A stretch of 64,000 bases of DNA from Fuerstiella sp. (GTDB lineage: Bacteria; Planctomycetota; Planctomycetia; Planctomycetales; Planctomycetaceae), in contig JAKVAY010000053.1 in the NCBI GenBank assembly GCA_022447185.1, positions 1-64,000 of the forward strand. The letters run 5' to 3'. Numbering within the stretch: the stretch's first letter is position 1; every line of letters starts with the position of its first letter. The notes under the pieces were generated by a model that ran no database searches, was not told where the DNA came from, and saw only the letters and a list, made by a program, of their open reading frames with translations. A program made the position numbers and the translations under genes. Positions 56,220 to 64,000 of this stretch are shown here, piece after piece.

Positions 56220-57197
56220 CTACGAACGCAGTCTGTGCATTGCTGATTTCCAAAGAGCCTGTCGAGCGCCCAGAAGTATGCCGACACCGAATCCCACCAG
56301 GTGAGCTGCATTGGCAATGTGGCCGAATGCACCCCCCATGCATAGAAACAGCCACAGAAAAGCAAAGACCAGTATTTCCTGAGGGAGCGCTAACCCCTCA
56401 CGGGGCTGGGTTTTACCCTGCATCCAGACATACCCGATCATCCCGAACACAACGCCTGACATCCCCCCAAACTTCGGTCCTGACCAGTAAAATTCAGCCA
56501 GATTTGAGATCAGGGCAATCAGGAATACCAGCACAAGAAAGCGTCGCGTCCCTTTGACAGACTCAACGGAAGAGGCCAGTTGCTTCATCCACATCATATT
56601 GAACAGGATATGCAACACACCAAAGTGCAGGAAAATTGGGGTGATCGGACGCCAGATTTCCCCACGTAAGACGGCGGGCCACGGAGGCGCGTATCGAATC
56701 ATCTGGTTACCGTCATGGTTAACATAGATTTCAAAGTCAGTGACGTACAGGTGTCTCAACAGAACGAAATCCTGATTTGTACACAACGCGGGTAACCCGA
56801 GCATCCCAGGTTCCATGTGTTTCCAGTCTGTACATACAATCGCCACCAGCAGAGAAATTGCAATCAGGATGTTGGTGGCCGGATGAGCGTACCACCAGTG
56901 GCCACTCCAGCGTTTTGTCATATCAACCTGACGTCGGCGAATCTTCTTTTGTACCGCTTCATCCTGACGTGCCAGTTCCCTGGCCTGCTCAATCGCAGCG
57001 TCGTAGCGACTGTCTTCGGGATTTCTCTGAAAAATTTCCAGAATCTGGCGCGCAGCATCGCGATCATCGTCGTTGATCACCCAGACAACCCACTGTCCAT
57101 GTTCTTCTTCGAGTTGGACCGGAATCAACTTCGTGATCAGATATCCGACAAGTCGTTCGGCATTTTTTTTGTCTTGAAAAGCTGTGAGTTCGCGCAT
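56220..57197 (-). CDS. glpG: GlpG-type rhomboid intramembrane serine protease
   Basis: 325 residues from ATG 57197; longer starts add an unlikely Cys-rich tail. An N-terminal cytosolic domain (MRELTAFQDKKNAERLVGYLI to about 70) matches the plan of E. coli GlpG, which begins ITSFANPRVAQAFVDYM. Seven or so membrane helices follow. The catalytic dyad is visible: Ser247 in FGGMSGVVFG and His299 in NAAHLVGFG. The oxyanion loop HFGVLHILFN fits. It cleaves single-pass membrane proteins. It lies 155 bases before mreB in the same direction, so the two may share a transcript. Confidence 0.93.
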   Translation of the reverse strand: MRELTAFQDKKNAERLVGYLITKLIPVQLEEEHGQWVVWVINDDDRDAARQILEIFQRNPEDSRYDAAIEQARELARQDEAVQKKIRRRQVDMTKRWSGHWWYAHPATNILIAISLLVAIVCTDWKHMEPGMLGLPALCTNQDFVLLRHLYVTDFEIYVNHDGNQMIRYAPPWPAVLRGEIWRPITPIFLHFGVLHILFNMMWMKQLASSVESVKGTRRFLVLVFLIALISNLAEFYWSGPKFGGMSGVVFGMIGYVWMQGKTQPREGLALPQEILVFAFLWLFLCMGGAFGHIANAAHLVGFGVGILLGARQALWKSAMHRLRS

Positions 57198-57370
57198 TTC
57201 CCTGATTCCAGTGGTACCGGAACAGACCGTTCCCACAATATCAATCGTGGTTTGATGACACCAGTTATGATCGGGAGTAAATAACCTGCCGATGCATACT
57301 GGTCGGCAGCAGCAGCCCTGCACATAATGCATTCCGGCAGAGTCTACAGAACTTTAGCGGACACCGTATT

Positions 57371-59080
57371 GTGACACAGCGTCCTCTTACCGCGCATCTC
57401 GGCGGAATTGTCCATACTTACCAACAGTACGACCCGGCAAATTTTCCGCCGCCGACAGAGGCCTCACCTGATCTTGTCTCCCCTGTATTTGAACACATGC
57501 TTCACTGGGGTTCGATGAGAGAATTCACGGAAGAGGAGCTTGCCAATGCCATCCGGCTGGACCCGGGCCAGTTTCCCGGACTCGGTCCCAGTCTTGAGTC
57601 GCTGATTGCTGTCCTCGAAGAACGCCGAAAACGCATCCTGGAAAAATATGAAACGGATACTGTTCGGGAGTTGGCGACTCAGCAATTCGCAGAAACGTCT
57701 GCAAACATCAATGCTCCGTCGGAATTTCGTAAACAGCTGTATCGGACGATTCGTACGGAGCAGCTCTATCAGCTGGAACGTCTTTGGTATCAGGCCGAAC
57801 GCAGTCACCCGGAGTTTGCTTCGGGACTGTTGTGGGCCATGCAGGCACTTGGTGAAAAGTACAAGATCGAATTCTTGGCATCAAACTGGGAATTTACAGG
57901 GCGCGAGACTCTCAGTATTCCTCGGGCGATTGAAGTTCTGGAGGAACTCAAACAGATCGAAGAAGTGCTAAAACAGCTGGAAGAAGCCAAAGAAACGGCT
58001 CAGCTGGCGATCATTGACATGGAGGACCTGGCTGACTTTGCGGATGCGGAATCGATCGAACAACTTGAGGATTTTCAAAGGCAGGTCCAGCAGTATCTCA
58101 AGGATCTGATGGAGAAACAGGGCGTCACTGATGCCAGCGGTCAGGTGGATCTGTCGCCTCAGGCATACCGTATTTTTCAGGGACGACTTCTTGAACGCAT
58201 CTTCAGCGATCTGGAATCCTCACGGGTCGGTCGGCATCAGGGACCGATCGAAGGTGATGGCACGGTGGAACTGCAGCGCACCAAGCAATATGAGTTCGGT
58301 GACTCCGTAGCCCAGATGGATGTTCCTCAAACCATGATCAACGCCATGCTGCGTCAGAGAAATGAACGGCCACTTCATCTTCTGCCGCAGGACATCGAAG
58401 TCCATCGGTCCCGCAATAATCCGAAGTGTGCGACAACCGTCCTGATGGACATGAGCGGCTCAATGCGCTACGACGGCCAGTATGTGAACGTGAAGCGAAT
58501 GGCTCTGGCACTCAATGGACTCATCCTGTCAGAGTATCCAGGCGATTTTCTGCGATTCATCGAAGTTGCCAGCTTCGCAAGAGTGGTGCCTGCCGGCGAT
58601 GTGGTCTCACTGATGCCGAAAATTCCGACCATCACGGATCCGATTGTGCGATTTCGTGTCGACATGAGCAACGAGGATATCAGTACCAGTCAGGTACCAC
58701 CCCACTTCACGAATCTGCAGCATGGACTGCAGATGTCTCGGCAGTTTCTTACTGGTCAGGATACACCGAATCGACAGATCGTTCTTATCACGGACGGCCT
58801 GCCAACTGCTCATTTCGAAAGCAGTGACCTGTTTCTGTTATACCCACCCGATCCTCGCACGGAACGAGCGACGATGCGGGAAGGCCAATTGTGCCGGCGC
58901 GACGATATTACGATTAACATCTTCCTGTTGCCCAGCTGGTCACAGTCGCGAGAAGACGTGCAGTTTGCTCATCGCCTTGCGGAAGGTACCGGCGGTCGAG
59001 TGTTTTTTACGGCTGGCAGCGACCTGGACCGATTCGTCGTTTGGGACTATGTCACTCAGCGTCGTGACATCATTGGATGA
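57371..59080 (+). CDS. VWA (von Willebrand A) domain protein
   Basis: 569 residues, GTG start. The first 350 residues are mostly helical and acidic, with coiled-coil stretches (IEVLEELKQIEEVLKQLEEAKETAQ). The C-terminal VWA domain has a complete MIDAS: Asp360, Ser362, Ser364 in LMDMSGSM, a Thr in DISTSQVPPHFTNLQHGL, and Asp in LITDGLPTAH. Domains like this bind metal-dependent partners and often work with MoxR AAA ATPases as metal-insertion or protein-activation chaperones. No MoxR gene is in view. It is divergent from the rhomboid. Confidence 0.9.
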   Translation: MTQRPLTAHLGGIVHTYQQYDPANFPPPTEASPDLVSPVFEHMLHWGSMREFTEEELANAIRLDPGQFPGLGPSLESLIAVLEERRKRILEKYETDTVRELATQQFAETSANINAPSEFRKQLYRTIRTEQLYQLERLWYQAERSHPEFASGLLWAMQALGEKYKIEFLASNWEFTGRETLSIPRAIEVLEELKQIEEVLKQLEEAKETAQLAIIDMEDLADFADAESIEQLEDFQRQVQQYLKDLMEKQGVTDASGQVDLSPQAYRIFQGRLLERIFSDLESSRVGRHQGPIEGDGTVELQRTKQYEFGDSVAQMDVPQTMINAMLRQRNERPLHLLPQDIEVHRSRNNPKCATTVLMDMSGSMRYDGQYVNVKRMALALNGLILSEYPGDFLRFIEVASFARVVPAGDVVSLMPKIPTITDPIVRFRVDMSNEDISTSQVPPHFTNLQHGLQMSRQFLTGQDTPNRQIVLITDGLPTAHFESSDLFLLYPPDPRTERATMREGQLCRRDDITINIFLLPSWSQSREDVQFAHRLAEGTGGRVFFTAGSDLDRFVVWDYVTQRRDIIG

Positions 59081-59482
59081 GGTCTCAGCGCGACAAAGTC
59101 GTCCGAGCTTCCGATCAATGGAGGGTGTATTGTTATGCTCGCAGTCCCGGCTCCCGCATGACCGAATAACCACTTGTTCGTAATGATGATCCACAGAAGA
59201 TTAGATTTTCCGGCACAGACGCCAGGTTCGTTCATTGGTGCAGTATCCACGGCAGTGACTGCAGAGAGCTGTATTTCTGCAGGTTCCCGCATCATCAAAC
59301 CTCCATCCGGTACTTGACGAACCAGTGGCTTTGGGCAAATGACGTGACGCGGACGGCGTCCTGCAATTCAAAGCAGGAATGTGTCGCGAGAATTATGCCA
59401 GACGTGTAGTTTCGTATTGCAATTTTATTACCTCACCACGATTCTGCTGGTTCAACAGAATGCTTTTTCGCTGGCAACGTAC
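59081..59482. other. Gap between the VWA gene and a small membrane protein gene
   Basis: 402 bases. A minus-strand frame (about 80 codons, 59298 to 59056) has no recognised domain. The stretch before 59460 is AT-rich (TTGCAATTTTATTACC) and may be promoter for the next gene. Nothing else seen. Confidence 0.4.
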
Positions 59483-60187
59483 ATGAACAAACGTGGATTC
59501 AAAAGCTGGGTCTTTAATCGCATTAAGACTCAACGCAGGCTGACGGGGGCAGCCGCCATTGGCATGGTGACTGCAGGACTTGTTTTGTTCCTGCTTGAAG
59601 CAGGGTTCATTTATCTGGTGTTTTCAAATGCCTACAGCAAAGAGATTGCAATATTCACGATCCTGGGGGTTTTTGGTGGCATGGGGCTGTATTCCTGGAA
59701 TCAGGCCCGGATCGATCTTCACGACCGCGAACACAAAGCTGTTTGTAACAACAAGAAGATCGTACTGAGTGTGGTCCCTGCAACGTCCTCTGTATGGTCA
59801 TGGGCCTTCGCGAGTATGGATCCGGACCGGTCAATCGTGGAAAAAATCATCGGAATTGCAATGCTTGTCCCACGGCTGTTCTTTGCCGCGTGGTATACGT
59901 GGCACCGCCGGAAAGACGTGAAGAAGATTGATTCAAAAACCACGCTGAATGTCATGAAAATCCTGTTTCGCAGCGACCAAAGTGTCACTGTCGATGCCAT
60001 TGCTGACGGAATTGGCGATGTCGATCTGAACAAAGCAATCAGGGACATTTCATTGCTGGACGGTGTTGTATTTCTGGCCAAAGGCGGATTCAGCGTGTCA
60101 ATCGCACCCCGGCTCAATGAAGAATTCGAAGCATGGCGTTCTGCGCAGGAGTCCACACGCGACGACGATGATCTGACTGGCCGGTAG
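59483..60187 (+). CDS. Small membrane protein, unknown function
   Basis: 234 residues from ATG 59483. The frame begins 34 codons earlier but the upstream part is hydrophobic and unlike a real N-terminus. Hydrophobic segments at about 20-47 (GAAAIGMVTAGLVLFLLEAGFIYLVF), 53-73 and probably 118-140 separate a soluble middle part (DLHDREHKAVCNNKKIVLSVVPATSSVW). The C-terminal 90 residues look like a winged helix (LNVMKILFRSDQSVTVDAIADGIGDVDLNKAIRDISLLDGVVFL). No family recognised. It lies between VWA and DUF4175-like genes in the same direction, so may work with them. Confidence 0.75.
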   Translation: MNKRGFKSWVFNRIKTQRRLTGAAAIGMVTAGLVLFLLEAGFIYLVFSNAYSKEIAIFTILGVFGGMGLYSWNQARIDLHDREHKAVCNNKKIVLSVVPATSSVWSWAFASMDPDRSIVEKIIGIAMLVPRLFFAAWYTWHRRKDVKKIDSKTTLNVMKILFRSDQSVTVDAIADGIGDVDLNKAIRDISLLDGVVFLAKGGFSVSIAPRLNEEFEAWRSAQESTRDDDDLTGR

Positions 60188-60407
60188 CCACCGGAATTGA
60201 CTGCTCTCCATCGAGAATTTTACCAAGTATTTCCGCGCGAGTGGCTTTGTGGAATTCTCAATGGGAAATCTGCAGTTTCATCATCAGGCTGGGTTGTATG
60301 ATCATGAGAGGGGAAACAAAACGTCTCGATAGTCAGTCCATTGTTGACGTGATCAGCGACGGCACTCCGTGGTCGCCGAGCACATCTTTTCGTCGTATAA
60401 TCTGCAG

Positions 60408-62855
60408 ATGAACAGCTCCGACAGAATCATTCGAACAGAACTGCCCGCTGAACTTCGGGTGTTGATACGGATGCTGCGTCGGCAGATGCGCCAATACTCT
60501 CTGCTGTCCGGACTGTTAGGATTGATTACTGCCGCTGCCATCATCTTTTGGGTCACAAGCGGACTGGATTTCGGCTGGTTTGCTTTGCAGCGACTCGAAC
60601 TGCCTGTTGGCCTGAGGGCGGGACTACTGGCTGTGATGCTGGCAGGGGCCGTTGGTTTGCTGTTCCGCAATCTGGTAGTGCCGCTGTGGCGGCGCATTCA
60701 GGATCGCGATTTGGCCGTGTTACTGGAACGTCGGTTTCCGGAATTTCAGGATCGTCTCATTACGGCCGTCGAAGGGGCAGAGGGCCTTGCCTGCAGCGGG
60801 CCGCTGTCGTCCCATATGCTGGCTCGAACAATTTCTGACGCACGTCAACTGTCACACAACACGCCGTCAGGTGCTGTCTTCAAAACAGCCCCGCTCAAAC
60901 AACGCAGCTGGGTCGCCGGAATTCTGGCACTTTCAGTTGTTGCGACGGGCGCGGCGGCACCGGAGACCCTGCCACGATGGTGGAAAGCATTTGTCCGTTG
61001 TGATGCTGTCTACCGCGAGCGAACGACCGATCTGGATGTATATGTGATTCAGCAACCTGGCGATCGACGGCGGGCAATGCGAACACTTACGGAACAACGA
61101 GTCTATCTGCACCCACGGAACAACGATCTGGAACTGGAATTCACAGTTCCGGAAACTCTGCGCCGGAATGGCGACCCATGGGTCATTCCGGAACGGGTTC
61201 GAGTCGACGTTCGACGATCAGACGGTACGACCAGCCGCACCTATGTCTCGCCTGTTTCTGAACGAACGTTTCGTTATGTGGTCACTCGATTGCAGGAAAA
61301 TATCGAGATTGAATTGCTGGCAGGCGACTTTCGAATTCCCCGCCCACTGACTGTACGATCGGTCTCACCGCCCGTACTTGACAACATCACGCTTCAGTGC
61401 AGTTATCCGGACTACACGCGATGGAATCAACTGCGCGGAACGGAACTGCAAATTATCGGCAGTGAAACGTCACTGCCAGTCGGGACAGGGTTTCGTCTTC
61501 AGGCGGCGAGCAGCAAACCGCTGCAGGCAGTGCGTATATCCACGGATGATTTTGATCTGTCCGGCAGCACGGAAGATTCAGTTCTTGAAATCCACAATGG
61601 CAGCTTCACAGTCACGGGCGGGGGGCTGATTTCGGCCGACGGTTTTTTAATCACGGCGGATTTTGTGTTGATGAAAAAGGACGAAAATGTTCCATCGGAG
61701 GCTGAGAACGATTCACGGCACAAATATGCGACAGAGTTTTCAGCATTATTTCTGGAGGATGTTCTGAAAATTGCTCCGAATACAACACTGAAATTCTCTC
61801 TGCATGACAGGGACGATGTCGTATCCACACGCCCGTTCGTATTCCGCGTCCAGGGAATCGAAGATCGCCCTCCGGCAATCGATGTCCGCGTTGAGGGAGT
61901 TGACAGTGCTGTCACACGTCGAGCGGTCATTCCGTTTACCGGTTCCATAAGAGACGACTATGGACTGCAGTCGGCCGGCTTTGAATTCACAGTTGACGAC
62001 GAAACGCACTGGAGGCCTCGACCGTTTTCATCTCCATTTCCGAAGAACGCTACAACATTCGTGCTCGGTCGCGAAATAACTGACTCGCCGTCCGTCCGGA
62101 AATCAGAGTTGTTTCAGGTTCAGCCGCTGGATCTGACCGAAGGTCAAACTCTCTCGATTTCGCTCACTGCCAGCGATGGTTGTGCCATCGACGGCGTAAA
62201 CATTTCTCGTGCAGATCCCGTTGTTTTTCGAATTGTCAGTAACGAAGAGCTTCTTTCGCTATTGTACGCCCGAGAGATCAACCTGAGACGTCGCTTCGAG
62301 GAGGCACTGCGAGATCTTGAACAGGTGCGTAATGACCTGGCGCTTCATAAAGTTGTAGCACGTCGCATCGAATCCTCAGGGGATGAAGCGTCTTCCAAAG
62401 ATCGCATTGGACTCACGACATGTGCCACCAGCAGCGGCAACACACTCCGGCGTCAAAAAAATGAATTGAAATCGATCCTGCTCAGTTTTGACGCCATCAT
62501 TCAACAGTTGATCAACAACGCTGTTCCGCCAGCTCAGTTGTCTGAAACGATGAGACGAAAGATTGTCATTCCGCTGCAGGGAGTCGTAAAAACCAAGTTG
62601 CCGAAGGCTGATCGTGCATTGAGCCGTCTCCGGGTTGCCGCAACAGACCGAAAACCGGCATTAGAGCTGGTCATAGAATCGGAAAAACAGATCGAGGAGT
62701 TGATCACGAGTCTCAAGCTGGTCCTGGAAAGTGTCAAGGACATGGCGGAATTCCATGAAGTTCTGAGTGATCTCCGTGCCGTGCATGAAGAACAGAAACG
62801 TATTCAGGAAGAAACCAGGCGACTGAAGCGTCAAAGACTGATTAACAATCTGTAG
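60408..62855 (+). CDS. DUF4175-like large membrane protein
   Basis: 815 residues from ATG 60408; a GTG 13 codons earlier is possible. Two N-terminal hydrophobic segments (LLSGLLGLITAAAIIFWVTSG and GLRAGLLAVMLAGAVGLLF) are followed by a DRDLAVLLERRFPEFQDRLITAVE motif that I associate with DUF4175-type proteins. Immunoglobulin-like beta domains follow (IRDDYGLQSAGFEFTVDDE is the typical one), and a helical, basic C-terminus. Proteins of this kind sit in operons with MoxR and VWA genes. Here it follows the VWA gene and a small membrane protein. The family has no established function. Confidence 0.8.
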   Translation: MNSSDRIIRTELPAELRVLIRMLRRQMRQYSLLSGLLGLITAAAIIFWVTSGLDFGWFALQRLELPVGLRAGLLAVMLAGAVGLLFRNLVVPLWRRIQDRDLAVLLERRFPEFQDRLITAVEGAEGLACSGPLSSHMLARTISDARQLSHNTPSGAVFKTAPLKQRSWVAGILALSVVATGAAAPETLPRWWKAFVRCDAVYRERTTDLDVYVIQQPGDRRRAMRTLTEQRVYLHPRNNDLELEFTVPETLRRNGDPWVIPERVRVDVRRSDGTTSRTYVSPVSERTFRYVVTRLQENIEIELLAGDFRIPRPLTVRSVSPPVLDNITLQCSYPDYTRWNQLRGTELQIIGSETSLPVGTGFRLQAASSKPLQAVRISTDDFDLSGSTEDSVLEIHNGSFTVTGGGLISADGFLITADFVLMKKDENVPSEAENDSRHKYATEFSALFLEDVLKIAPNTTLKFSLHDRDDVVSTRPFVFRVQGIEDRPPAIDVRVEGVDSAVTRRAVIPFTGSIRDDYGLQSAGFEFTVDDETHWRPRPFSSPFPKNATTFVLGREITDSPSVRKSELFQVQPLDLTEGQTLSISLTASDGCAIDGVNISRADPVVFRIVSNEELLSLLYAREINLRRRFEEALRDLEQVRNDLALHKVVARRIESSGDEASSKDRIGLTTCATSSGNTLRRQKNELKSILLSFDAIIQQLINNAVPPAQLSETMRRKIVIPLQGVVKTKLPKADRALSRLRVAATDRKPALELVIESEKQIEELITSLKLVLESVKDMAEFHEVLSDLRAVHEEQKRIQEETRRLKRQRLINNL

Positions 62856-63084
62856 AAAATAATTCGTTGCCAATCCTCAGGCCGTCCGCTGTCGTCTCGA
62901 TGGGATCCGGATTGAGGTCAGGTCAGCACGATGGATTCAGGGAAATCGACTGGCTGAGTTGCCGAGATCATCTGAAATTTCGTGAATGCTTGGGCAACGC
63001 AGACTGAAGAACAACGTCCGGCGCAGCGTGTTTAGCGCTGGCCCGACTTCAACGGTTACAGATTCTGTGTGCAGCCGGTCGGCA

Positions 63085-64000
63085 TTACCAACCGAAGCGG
63101 AACCCGGTTGCTACTCGATAACCATTCATGAATGCGATCGCGTCCATGGACTGTTTGCCCTCAGGCTGAATGCGGTTGACCTGCAGCATTCCAGAACCGG
63201 TAGCGACAGTGAGGTGTTTTCCGGAATTCGCTACAGTCCCGGGCTCGACAGTGGTTGACTCCGTCAATGGTTCCACATCAATCAGGATACATCGCAGCTT
63301 CGTGTCACCCAAATACAGCCAGGTGCTGGCTTTGGGCCAGGGTTGCATCGCTCGCACGTGACAATCGATTTCAGCAGCCGACCGGGACCAGTCGATGAAC
63401 CCGTCTTGCTTACGAATTTTTGGAGCCAGTGTGACCAGTTCGTCGTCCTGCGGTTCGAACACAGCCGTGCCGTCGGCGATTCGACTCATCACCTCCAGTG
63501 TGAGGGTGCCGCTCATGTTCGCGAGACGCTGCATCAGTTCACCAGATGTTTCTTTGGCACCAATTGGTGTTGCAACTCGTCCGACCATCGGTCCGGAATC
63601 CAGTGCCGGTTCAATTTGGAACATTGTGACGCCCCCCTCATGGTCGCCCTTCCAGATTGAATACTGAACCGGCGCAGCTCCCCGATGACGAGGCAGCAGC
63701 GAACCATGAAGATTGAATGTGCCGAGTGGTGGTATGGCAAGAAATTCCGGCTTCAATATCTGGCCATAGGCTGCGACGATGAATACGTCTGCCGCAAAGG
63801 ACCGCAGCTCGTCCAGCACAATGGAATCGTTGACCTGCTCAGGCTGGCGGACAGGAATGTGATTCTCATCGGCCAGTACCCTTGCCGGGTTTACATGCCG
63901 ATGATGGCCCCTGCCAGTGCGGTCCGGCTGTGTATAGATCGCCAGGACATCATGTTCGGATTCGATGATTGCACGAAACGACGGCAGCGCAAATTCACCG
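63085..64000 (-). CDS. fmt: Methionyl-tRNA formyltransferase, first residues cut by window edge
   Basis: Formylates initiator methionyl-tRNA using 10-formyltetrahydrofolate. 305 residues lie in the window and only a handful from the N-terminus are missing; the frame opens with GEFALPSFRAII. The formyltransferase signature is in FNLHGSLLPRHRGAAPVQYSIWKGD, with the catalytic Asn and His, then VTMFQIEPALDSGPMVG supplying the catalytic Asp. The C-terminal OB-like domain follows (WSRSAAEIDCHVRAMQPWPKASTWLY). Convergent with the DUF4175-like gene, 229 bases apart. In bacteria def often lies just upstream of fmt; that would be past the edge. Confidence 0.95.
   Translation of the reverse strand, partial: GEFALPSFRAIIESEHDVLAIYTQPDRTGRGHHRHVNPARVLADENHIPVRQPEQVNDSIVLDELRSFAADVFIVAAYGQILKPEFLAIPPLGTFNLHGSLLPRHRGAAPVQYSIWKGDHEGGVTMFQIEPALDSGPMVGRVATPIGAKETSGELMQRLANMSGTLTLEVMSRIADGTAVFEPQDDELVTLAPKIRKQDGFIDWSRSAAEIDCHVRAMQPWPKASTWLYLGDTKLRCILIDVEPLTESTTVEPGTVANSGKHLTVATGSGMLQVNRIQPEGKQSMDAIAFMNGYRVATGFRFGW

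Noticed and set aside
56065-56355. N-terminal extension of MreB by up to 97 residues
   Set aside because: It would overlap the rhomboid gene, and family length supports the start at 56064.
59056-59298. 80-codon minus-strand frame after the VWA gene
   Set aside because: No domain, no ribosome site, and its end overlaps the VWA gene antisense.
1-64000. tRNA, rRNA, CRISPR, insertion sequence or phage features
   Set aside because: I scanned for T-loop motifs, repeated spacer patterns, transposase motifs and flanking inverted repeats and found nothing convincing; a tool such as tRNAscan-SE or Infernal would be decisive.

Overview
The window looks like chromosomal DNA of a planctomycete (order Planctomycetales or close to it). 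The clearest marker is a DUF1549/DUF1553 protein with an N-terminal CxxCH 'planctomycete cytochrome' motif, directly followed by a DUF1501 protein (30.6-35.4 kb). Very long TPR proteins, ExbB/ExbD modules, zinc-ribbon membrane proteins of no known function and frequent GTG or TTG starts fit this. Genes lie on both strands in short operons. I saw no rRNA, tRNA, CRISPR array, insertion sequence, integrase or phage gene.

Layout. 0-4.5 kb: 3' part of a zinc alcohol dehydrogenase, a secreted TraB/GumN protein, a secreted metallophosphoesterase and an 890-base gene-free stretch. 4.5-12.8 kb: housekeeping enzymes gltB and gltD (glutamate synthase), a DAHP synthase and trmB. 13-18.5 kb: poorly characterised proteins, namely a lipoprotein, a small conserved protein, a secreted cysteine-rich mini-protein with a strong terminator, and a zinc-ribbon membrane protein. 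18.8-27.4 kb: a coupled run of a Tat-exported TIM-barrel protein, two secreted TPR proteins, ExbB and two ExbD proteins, then truC. This looks like an energised envelope machine. 27.6-30.1 kb: an SDR and methylmalonate-semialdehyde dehydrogenase. 30.6-35.4 kb: the DUF1553/DUF1501 pair.

35.4-42.7 kb (minus strand): a full MacAB-TolC-like efflux operon (outer-membrane protein, adaptor, permease, ATPase). The adaptor carries four EF-hand calcium loops at its C-terminus and the TolC-like lipoprotein has a long glycine-rich insertion. 43.4-46.7 kb (minus): acyl-CoA ligase, SCP2-type thiolase and DUF35 zinc-ribbon protein. 46.8-50.9 kb: pcm, an atypical Nramp-family transporter and a UxuA-like dehydratase. 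51.0-57.2 kb (minus): PBP2, MreD-like, MreC, MreB and a GlpG-type rhomboid protease, an elongation-type cell-wall cluster. 57.4-62.9 kb: a VWA protein, a small membrane protein and a DUF4175-like membrane protein. The right edge cuts fmt just inside its 5' end.

The best candidates for new biology are the calcium-loop efflux system, the TPR/ExbB/ExbD operon, the cysteine-rich secreted protein and the VWA/DUF4175-like group. Functions come from motifs read by eye. No database search was run.
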